NCBI RefSeq assembly: GCF_015477605.1
Contig: NZ_JADLQX010000006.1
Location: 124,001 to 188,000, forward strand
Origin: Nocardia amamiensis
GTDB taxonomy: Bacteria > Actinomycetota > Actinomycetes > Mycobacteriales > Mycobacteriaceae
DNA length: 64,000 nucleotides
Direction: 5' to 3'
The notes beneath the pieces were generated by a model. It had not been told where the DNA came from. It searched no databases and was given only the letters and a program-made list of their open reading frames with translations. How positions within the stretch are numbered: the first letter of the stretch is position 1; each line of letters opens with the position of its first letter. The position numbers and the translations under genes are program-made. This document shows positions 33,598-40,208 of the stretch, in pieces.

Positions 33598-34635
33598 CTA
33601 GATGCCGAGCCCCACAGCGGTTTTCGGAGTGATCGGGATTTCACCGCTGTAGGGGTCTAACGGTCGCGCCGGTTGCGCCGCGCGTACGGCAAGAAGTTCG
33701 GCCGCGATCGAGACCGCGACTTCGGGGGCCGTGCGCGCTCCGATGTCGAAGCCCGCGGGCGAATGTAGTCGGGCGAGGGTATGGTCGCCGAAACCGCCTG
33801 CTCTGAGGTCCTCGATACGCCGGATGTGTACCTGGCGTGAACCCATGGCGCCGAGGTACCCCAGCTCGGGTAGTCGGAGCGCCACGGTGAGCAGCGGGAT
33901 TTCGAACGCGGGATCGTGCGCGAGCACGACGATGGCTGTGCTGCTGTCGATCTCACCGGCCGAGGAGAGGGCGTTGAGGTAGCGGTGTGGCCAGTCGACC
34001 ACGACCTCGGCGCCCGGAAATGATTCCGGCGTAGCGAAATTGGGGCGTGAGTCGCAGATCGTCACCCGGTAGCCGAGCAGCTTGGCCTGCACGGTGAGGG
34101 CGGCGGCGAAGGAATTGGCGCCGAAGATGATCAGGCGCGGGGGTGGAGCGAACGAGGCGACGAATACGTCGGAATCCGGCAGTGCGAGCAGTTCGGTCGG
34201 GTGTCTTCGGTCGGTGATCAGGTGCTGGCCGATCAGGTCGGCGTCGGAGTTCCACACGACGGTGAAGACGGTGACCCTGCGGTGCGCCGCGATCTCCGCG
34301 GCCACGTCGGGGAACTCCGGGAAGTGTCTCCGGGAGAACGGCTCGGTGAAGACGTCCATCATCCCCTCGCCGGTCGAACCCGCCTCGAAGCCGCCGGCCA
34401 CCCCGAAGCGGTGCAGCGCACGCCGGCCGGTGCGCGCGGCTTGGAGCACCGCCTCGTACGCGATGTCCTCCAGCCCGCCCGCGGCGACCGATCCGTACAC
34501 GCCGCCGTCCGGGTCGACCAGCATCGCGGAGCCCACCGGTAACGGGGCCGATCCCACCGTGCGCACGATGGTGGCCAGCCCTCCGGTCCGGCCCGAGTGC
34601 CACACCCGCAACAGGTCGTCGATGATGTCCCGCAT
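33598..34635 (-). CDS. xdhC: XdhC/CoxI family molybdenum-enzyme maturation factor
   Basis: A 345-residue protein. The N-terminal XdhC_CoxI domain has ATIVRTVGSAPLPVGSAMLV and GSVAAGGLE; the C-terminal Rossmann domain has LIIFGANSFAAALTVQAKLLG and YLGAMGSRQV. XdhC proteins bind molybdenum cofactor, promote its sulfuration and insert it into xanthine dehydrogenase. ATG 34635 has GGAG eight bases upstream. It is transcribed with the MobA-like gene, opposite to the rest of the cluster; XDH lies 4.7 kb away. Confidence 0.92.
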   Translation of the reverse strand: MRDIIDDLLRVWHSGRTGGLATIVRTVGSAPLPVGSAMLVDPDGGVYGSVAAGGLEDIAYEAVLQAARTGRRALHRFGVAGGFEAGSTGEGMMDVFTEPFSRRHFPEFPDVAAEIAAHRRVTVFTVVWNSDADLIGQHLITDRRHPTELLALPDSDVFVASFAPPPRLIIFGANSFAAALTVQAKLLGYRVTICDSRPNFATPESFPGAEVVVDWPHRYLNALSSAGEIDSSTAIVVLAHDPAFEIPLLTVALRLPELGYLGAMGSRQVHIRRIEDLRAGGFGDHTLARLHSPAGFDIGARTAPEVAVSIAAELLAVRAAQPARPLDPYSGEIPITPKTAVGLGI

Positions 34636-34648
34636 CAGCTAGCTCCGA

Positions 34649-35236
34649 TCACCGTGCGGTCGTGGCCGGAAAGTCACGATCGATCCCCGTCGCCAAATCG
34701 TCGCACGTGACGCACACCATATCGTTTCTGCCGGTCAAATAGGTACGAGCTCCGGAATCTCCGGCCGCGGCTCCACAAACCCCGTTCCAATGCTTGTGCG
34801 TCATAACAACTGGGTGCCCAGGTGTGTCGTGGAACACAGCTCGCGCGAGGCCGCTGGGCGCCGCCACCGCGGCGGCGAGGACCCGGGCGACTACCTCGGC
34901 GCCGACGTCGGGGGTGTCGACCGGCATGATCGCGGCGTAACGCGCGGGGGTGCGAGCTGCGGCGATCAGACCTGCGCGGAGTGCGGCGCTGAGCCCGGTG
35001 GCCCAGTCGGCGGCCCACACGTGCTGCACGCCCGGCGGCAGATCGATGATCTGCGGCGTGGGGCCGGTCGCTCCGAGCACGACGATCACCGGATCGCAGC
35101 CGCCATCGCGCAGCGCGGCCACCGTCGCGCGCAGCCATGCGCCGCCCTCTGCGAGGACTTTGGGCCGCCCGTAGCGTGTTCCCGCACCGGCGGCGAGAAC
35201 GACGCCCGCGACAGCCGGGCGGTCCTGATCAGCCAT
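34649..35236 (-). CDS. MobA-like NTP transferase (molybdenum cofactor cytidylyltransferase type)
   Basis: A 195-residue nucleotidyltransferase. The nucleotide-binding start is VAGVVLAAGAGTRYGRPKVL, then WATGLSAALRAGL, the metal-binding MPVDTPDV and FHDTPGHPVVMTHKHW. It resembles MocA/CoxE-type enzymes that attach CMP to the cofactor used by XDH-family enzymes. ATG 35236 gives the family N-terminus; an ATG 36 bases upstream is also in frame. It lies 13 bp before xdhC and is divergent from uraD. Confidence 0.87.
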   Translation of the reverse strand: MADQDRPAVAGVVLAAGAGTRYGRPKVLAEGGAWLRATVAALRDGGCDPVIVVLGATGPTPQIIDLPPGVQHVWAADWATGLSAALRAGLIAAARTPARYAAIMPVDTPDVGAEVVARVLAAAVAAPSGLARAVFHDTPGHPVVMTHKHWNGVCGAAAGDSGARTYLTGRNDMVCVTCDDLATGIDRDFPATTAR

Positions 35237-35374
35237 GGTTATGACGGTAATACCGGGCGGTCTGCGCCGCACGACGTAAAACCACTGCTCAGGCCGCGTT
35301 CACCTGCGCGACACGCCGAGGGTGATCTCCCGTTTCCGGTGGCGGCCCGCGTGGTCGTATTCGATGCTGTTCGG

Positions 35375-35878
35375 ATGACGGATCAGCGACCTGGACTCGC
35401 GGCCTTCGACGCGCTGTCCGACGCCGCCGCCTACGACGCGGTGCTCGGCTGCTGCTCGTCGCCGGGCTTCGCGCGGTCGCTGGTCGAGGGCCGTCCGTAC
35501 CCGAGTGTCGAGGCGCTGCTCGGCGCCGCCGACGCGGTGCTGGAGCGATTGCCGGACGCCGAGCTCGACTCGGCGCTCGCTGGTCACCCCCGGATCGGGG
35601 AGCGACCGCGTTCGGCGGCATCGGCGCGGGAGCAGGCCGGGGTGGCGGGTGCGGCGGACGCGGTCCGCACGGCGCTCGCCGAAGGCAATCGCGCCTACGA
35701 GGCACGGTTCGGGCACATCTACCTGGTGTGCGCGAGCGGTAAGTCGGCCGAGGAGCTGCTCGCGCTGCTCACCGCCCGGCTGCGTAATGATCCCGAGACC
35801 GAAAGGCGAGTCGTGCGAACAGAACTGGCGAAGATCAACCGCATACGGCTGCGGGCGCTGCTGGCGGAGTGGTCATGA
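35375..35878 (+). CDS. uraD: OHCU decarboxylase UraD
   Basis: A 167-residue protein that stereospecifically decarboxylates 2-oxo-4-hydroxy-4-carboxy-5-ureidoimidazoline to S-allantoin. The catalytic His71 is in the motif HPRIGERP; the family segment FGHIYLVCASGKSAEELLALL and a C-terminal KINRIRLRAL follow. ATG 35375 lies six bases after GATGCT, so a leaderless transcript is possible. Together with the next two genes it turns urate into S-allantoin. The stop is part of an ATGA sequence. Confidence 0.92.
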   Translation: MTDQRPGLAAFDALSDAAAYDAVLGCCSSPGFARSLVEGRPYPSVEALLGAADAVLERLPDAELDSALAGHPRIGERPRSAASAREQAGVAGAADAVRTALAEGNRAYEARFGHIYLVCASGKSAEELLALLTARLRNDPETERRVVRTELAKINRIRLRALLAEWS

Positions 35879-35906
35879 CGGAGCCGAGCGGCAGCGAGGT
35901 GCCGTC

Positions 35907-36224
35907 ATGAGCACTTTGAGCACCCATGTGCTGGACGCGGTGCGTGGCATACCGGCTGTGGGCGTCACGGTGGCGCTGTATCGACAAGCGCGGCAGCTCG
36001 ATTCGGGGGAAACCGACGCGGATGGCCGGATACGGGCGTTGGGCGAAGCGCTCGAACCGGGAACCTATCGTCTGGTGTTCGACACCGGCGCCTATTTCGC
36101 GGGCCAGGAGGTCGAAACCTTCTATCCCGAGGTCGTCGTCGCGTTCGCGGTCACCGAGGAACGGCACTACCACGTCCCATTGTTGTTGTCGCCGTTCGCC
36201 TTTTCCACCTACCGAGGGAGCTGA
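35907..36224 (+). CDS. uraH: 5-hydroxyisourate hydrolase (transthyretin-like)
   Basis: A 105-residue protein with all three family signatures: STHVLDAVRGIPAVGV at the start (catalytic His7), FYPEVVVAF in the middle and the C-terminal YRGS. It hydrolyses the uricase product 5-hydroxyisourate to OHCU. The 28-bp spacer from uraD carries GGAGCCGAGCGGCAGCGAGG, nearly repeated before the allantoicase gene. Confidence 0.94.
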   Translation: MSTLSTHVLDAVRGIPAVGVTVALYRQARQLDSGETDADGRIRALGEALEPGTYRLVFDTGAYFAGQEVETFYPEVVVAFAVTEERHYHVPLLLSPFAFSTYRGS

Positions 36225-36231
36225 GCCGAGC

Positions 36232-37137
36232 ATGGAACTGACCGGGCCGATCGTGCTGTCGGACCACCGATACGGCAAGGCGGAGAATCGGATCGTCCGG
36301 ATCTACCGGGAGACCGTGCGGCACGAGATCCGTGACGTGAACGTCTCCACGGTGCTGCGCGGCGATTTCGCCGACGCGTACGTCACGGGTGACCAGGCGA
36401 AGGTACTGCCCACCGATACGCAGAAGCAGACCGCCTACGCCTTCGCGAAGCAGCCGGGTCTGCGCACGATCGAGGACTACGCGCTGGCGCTGGCCGACCA
36501 CTTCGTCACCGAGATCGAACCGGTGACCAGCGCGCGCGTGGAGGTCGACGAATACGCCTGGCAGCGGGTCCCGGTCGGCGGGGTCGAGCACGATCACACC
36601 TGGGTGCGCCAAGGGGCCGAGGTACGCACGGCGGCGGTCACCGTGGCCGGTGCAGGCGCGGATCGGCGGGCCTGGGTGGTGGGCGGAGTGAAGGACCTGA
36701 CCATCCTGAAGTCGACCGGGTCGGAGTTCGCGGGTTTCCTGACCGACGACTTCACCGTGCTCGCGCCGACCGAAGACCGGCTGCTGGCCACCTCGCTGGT
36801 CGCCGAGTGGCGCTTCGCCGGCACCGGCGGCGTCGACTGGGACGAGGTCTACGCGGGAGTGCGGGCGCGGTTGGTGGAGACCTTCGCGACGCTGCACTCG
36901 AAAGCGCTCCAGCAGACGCTGTTCGAGATGGGCAAAGCCGCGCTGGCCGCGTACCCGGTGCTGGCCGAGATCCGGCTCGCCGCGCCGAACAAGCACCATT
37001 TCGACTACGACCTGGCTCGTTTCGGCATCGAGAACCGCGGCGAGGTCTATCACGCCGACGACCGCCCCTACGGACTCATCCACGCCACCGTGGCGCGTGC
37101 CGACGCACCGGAAGCGGGTCTCGCGTGGACGAGGTGA
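36232..37137 (+). CDS. pucL: Urate oxidase (uricase)
   Basis: A 301-residue cofactor-free uricase that oxidises urate to 5-hydroxyisourate. N-terminal DHRYGKAENRI carries the catalytic lysine (K16), VLPTDTQKQTAYA the partner threonine, and the second half has KHHFDYDLARFGIENRGEVYHADDRPYGLI, all typical. ATG 36232 lies 7 bp after uraH. The C-terminal codons overlap the start of the next gene. Confidence 0.95.
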   Translation: MELTGPIVLSDHRYGKAENRIVRIYRETVRHEIRDVNVSTVLRGDFADAYVTGDQAKVLPTDTQKQTAYAFAKQPGLRTIEDYALALADHFVTEIEPVTSARVEVDEYAWQRVPVGGVEHDHTWVRQGAEVRTAAVTVAGAGADRRAWVVGGVKDLTILKSTGSEFAGFLTDDFTVLAPTEDRLLATSLVAEWRFAGTGGVDWDEVYAGVRARLVETFATLHSKALQQTLFEMGKAALAAYPVLAEIRLAAPNKHHFDYDLARFGIENRGEVYHADDRPYGLIHATVARADAPEAGLAWTR

Positions 37138-38486
37138 CCGTCATTGCCGGCTGTGCCATCGCGACCGTCGACGATCGCCGCACCGAGTACTCGCGTGGCT
37201 ACGTCGTCGTGCGCGGCAACCGGATCGAGGCGGTCGGGGAGGGCGACGCGCCGGAAGTCGACGCGGGCGCGCGGCGCATCGATGGCCGCGGCTGCCTGCT
37301 GACTCCCGGCTTGGTGAACACCCATCATCACCTCTACCAGTGGATCACCCGCGGCTTGGCCACCGATCACACGCTGTTCGAGTGGCTCACCACGCTCTAC
37401 CCCGTCTGGGCGGGCATCGACGAGGACGCGGTGCGCGTCGCCGCCACGGGTGCGCTGGCCGCGCTCGTCCGCACCGGATGTACCACCACCACCGATCACC
37501 ACTACTTGTTCCCGCGCGAGGGTGGTGACCTGCTCGGGGCGGAGATCACCGCGGCGGCTGAGGTGGGCCTGCGGTTCCATCCCTGCCGCGGTTCGATGGA
37601 TCTGGGGGTGAGTGCGGGCGGGTTGCCGCCCGACGAGGTCGTGGAGAGCCTGGACGACATCCTCGCCGCGAGTGCGGCGGCCGTCGAGCGCTGGCATGAC
37701 CCCTCGTACGACTCGATGCTGCGGATCGCGCTGGCACCGTGCTCGCCGTTCTCGGTCACGCCGGAACTGCTGCGCGAGTCGGCGGCGCTGGCCCGCACCG
37801 CCGGAGTCCGGTTGCACACCCATCTCGCCGAGACGATCGAAGAACAGGACTACTGCGCACAGACTTTCGGTTGCACGCCCGCGCAGTACCTGGAGCGGCT
37901 CGGCTGGCTCGGCCCGGACGTCTGGTACGCGCACGCCGTCCATCTCGACGACGACGCGATCGAGGCCATGGCGCGAACCGGCACCGGCGTCGCGCATTGC
38001 CCCACCTCGAACGCGCGGCTCGGCGCCGGTGTCGCGCGCACGGCCGACCTGGTGCGCGCGGGCGTCCCGGTCGGGCTCGGCGTCGACGGCGCGGCGAGCA
38101 ATGAGTCCGGCTCGATGATCGAGGAGCCCAGGCACGCGCTGCTATGGGCTCGCAACCGAGGCGGCCCCCGCGCGATGACGGTACGCACGGCGTTGGAACT
38201 GGCCACCATCGGCGGCGCGCGAGTGCTGGGCCGCGCCGCCGAGATCGGCTCGATCGAAGTGGGCAAACTGGCGGATCTGGCACTGTGGCGCCTGGACACC
38301 GCCGCGCACGCCGGAATCGATGATCCGGTGACCGCGCTGGTGCTCGGCGCACCGCCACCGCTGGCCGCGCTACTGGTGAACGGACGCGAGGTAGTGCGCG
38401 ACGGAGAGGTCCGCACGGTCGCCACGGACGTGGTCGCCACGGAGGTGGCCCGCGCACAGGCGGCGTTGCTCGCGAAAGCGAGATGA
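37134..38486 (+). CDS. 8-oxoguanine deaminase-like amidohydrolase
   Basis: A 450-residue metal-dependent hydrolase of the TrzN/ATZ group (COG0402). Zinc motifs are PGLVNTHHHLYQWITRGL, HTHLAETIEEQ, YAHAVHLDDD and the catalytic GLGVDGAASNES. Members with NTHHHLYQ in urate-degradation clusters deaminate 8-oxoguanine to urate; guanine or another aminopurine is possible. GTG 37134 overlaps the uricase stop (GTGA); GTG 37125 is an alternative. Confidence 0.83.
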   Translation: MTVIAGCAIATVDDRRTEYSRGYVVVRGNRIEAVGEGDAPEVDAGARRIDGRGCLLTPGLVNTHHHLYQWITRGLATDHTLFEWLTTLYPVWAGIDEDAVRVAATGALAALVRTGCTTTTDHHYLFPREGGDLLGAEITAAAEVGLRFHPCRGSMDLGVSAGGLPPDEVVESLDDILAASAAAVERWHDPSYDSMLRIALAPCSPFSVTPELLRESAALARTAGVRLHTHLAETIEEQDYCAQTFGCTPAQYLERLGWLGPDVWYAHAVHLDDDAIEAMARTGTGVAHCPTSNARLGAGVARTADLVRAGVPVGLGVDGAASNESGSMIEEPRHALLWARNRGGPRAMTVRTALELATIGGARVLGRAAEIGSIEVGKLADLALWRLDTAAHAGIDDPVTALVLGAPPPLAALLVNGREVVRDGEVRTVATDVVATEVARAQAALLAKAR

Positions 38487-39150
38487 GCGGACGGCTCCGA
38501 AGTGGTCGGTCGTGGCGCTACGAGCTTGCTAGTGGTGCGCCGAACCGCTCCGGTGTGGCTCGTGCCGTTCTCAGTGTCGGCGGGGACGATCCCGGGTCGG
38601 GATGTCGGGTACACGCTGTGGCGATCCGACGTGCCGAGGTCGTCGCGAAGGTCGAGCGGCGGGCGCTGATGCGTGGGCGGAAAGAGCGGGCCTCGCGACT
38701 CGTGGTGCGGATGTCGGGTACGAGCTTGCAGGCCGGAGGGCGAGAAGGGCTGGAAGAGTCGAGCATCTGACACAGTTCTCCGCGCTGGCCGAAGACGATC
38801 GCGGACCGGGGATGCCGGGCGCGTGCCATGGCGATCTGTGCCGGACTCGCCGCGTATACCGGCGACGTGGGCGGCGGTGCTGCGAGGCGGGATGAGCGGG
38901 CCGCGCAAAAGATGGCGCCGGTGTAACACTGCGAGCTTGCTGGCGGTGCGCGAGATCGCGCTGGATGAGGCGGTGCGGTGGACGCCCCGCGTCGGCGTCG
39001 GTCGAAGTCAGCTGCGGATCGGAACGTCGCGTACATCGATGGTGCGTCGGCCGTAATCGGGGTGCGGTTTCGGTCGGTACAGCGGGCGCGAAGCGCAATC
39101 GCGGCGGTGAGCGAGGTTTCGTGCCTGGTCAGGCCGGACGCGAGATACTG
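38482..39150. repeat. Degenerate ~205-bp tandem repeats in the deaminase-XDH spacer
   Basis: The 873-bp gap 38487-39359 contains no supported gene. GAGCTTGC recurs at 38522, 38722 and 38933 in similar surroundings (CGAGCTTGCTAGTGGTGCGC versus CGAGCTTGCTGGCGGTGCGC). GACGATC blocks at about 38586 and 38793 are also alike, and GATGTCGGGTAC occurs at 38601 and 38710. GATGAGCGG at 38482 (over the deaminase stop) returns at 38891. The pattern fits about three decayed units of 200-211 bp. Confidence 0.55.
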
Positions 39151-39278
39151 AAGCAGTGTCGGCTCGGGCGACCAGCGGAGCGGGCGGGAGCTCTGGATCG
39201 CGGATGGCGCGCCTGGGAAGCGCGCGGCCGCGGTGGCTCCCTGCCGCGGGCGGTCGTCGCGCGGCGAGGTAACGGCCG

Positions 39279-39332
39279 CGCAATCTGGCGTGCGTCGGGC
39301 GCAATATGGCGGCAACCGACTGGCTCTACCGT
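39279..39332 (+). promoter_or_regulatory. Promoter of the XDH operon with three CGCAA-type boxes
   Basis: CGCAAT at 39279-39284 and 39300-39305, GGCAAC at 39311-39316, then -10-like TACCGT at 39327-39332. Spacings are 21, 11 and 16 bp between element starts, against 20, 11 and 16 bp at the importer promoter near 29.9 kb. Flanking bases (AACG before box 1, CTG after it) also agree. Likely binds the same regulator. Confidence 0.65.
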
Positions 39333-39359
39333 GACGGGGAGGCAGGAACGAGGTGAGAC

Positions 39360-40208
39360 GTGGACCTGGACACGATCCGCGAGGTGGTGATCGCCCGCGA
39401 GCGAGCGGACCTGACCCTGCTCGGCGAGTCGGCCGCGGTGCTCGCCGGCGGCACCTTCCTGTTCTCCGAACCGCAGGATCAGCTGGTCCGCCTGGTCGAC
39501 ATCACGACCATGGGCTGGCCCGCCTTCGAGGCGGTCGACGACGGACTGGAGATCGCCGCGACCTGCACCTTGGCCGAGTTCGCCGGTGCGGCGCAGGGAC
39601 ATGAGCTGGGCGAGCCGGTCTTGCGCGACCAGTGGCCGGGGACGGCGCTGTTCGCGCAGTCATGCCGGGCGCTGCTGGCCTCACACAAGATCTGGCGCAC
39701 CGCGACCGTCGGAGGCAACGTCTGTCTCGCGCTGCCCGCCGGTGCGGTGCTCGGCGCGCTGGTCGCGCTCGACGGCTTGGCGCTGGTGTGGGCGGCGGAC
39801 GGCGTCGATCGCGGTATTCCCTTGCGGGACTTCGTCCTCGGTCCTGGATACACGGCCCTGCGGCCCGGCGAGGTTTTGCGCTCGATCTACCTGCCTCGAT
39901 CGAGTCTGCTGGCCCACACCAGCTTTCGGAAGATCGCGCTTGCCCCACTCGGCCGGTCCGGTGCGGTAGTGATGGGGCGGCGGGATCCGGACGGCCGCAG
40001 TGCGGTCACCATCACGGCCGCCACGACCAAGCCGGTCGTCCTGGACTTCGCCGCACCGCCGAGCGACCCCGAGCTGCGGGACGCCCTCGGCGCGATCGAT
40101 CCCACGCTCTGGTTCGACGACCCGCACGGTTCGCCGGAATGGCGCCGGCACGTCACCGGGCTGCTCGCCCGCGAAGTCGCCGGTGAACTACGGGAACGCG
40201 CATCATGA
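39360..40208 (+). CDS. Xanthine dehydrogenase FAD-binding subunit
   Basis: A 282-residue protein of the CO-dehydrogenase flavoprotein fold. FAD-binding motifs are VLAGGTFLFSEPQ near residue 30 and ATVGGNVCLALPAG near residue 115. GTG 39360 has GAGGTGAG upstream. The stop overlaps the ATG of the catalytic subunit gene (ATGA). It passes electrons from the iron-sulfur clusters to NAD. Length is typical of a separate FAD subunit. Confidence 0.9.
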   Translation: MDLDTIREVVIARERADLTLLGESAAVLAGGTFLFSEPQDQLVRLVDITTMGWPAFEAVDDGLEIAATCTLAEFAGAAQGHELGEPVLRDQWPGTALFAQSCRALLASHKIWRTATVGGNVCLALPAGAVLGALVALDGLALVWAADGVDRGIPLRDFVLGPGYTALRPGEVLRSIYLPRSSLLAHTSFRKIALAPLGRSGAVVMGRRDPDGRSAVTITAATTKPVVLDFAAPPSDPELRDALGAIDPTLWFDDPHGSPEWRRHVTGLLAREVAGELRERAS

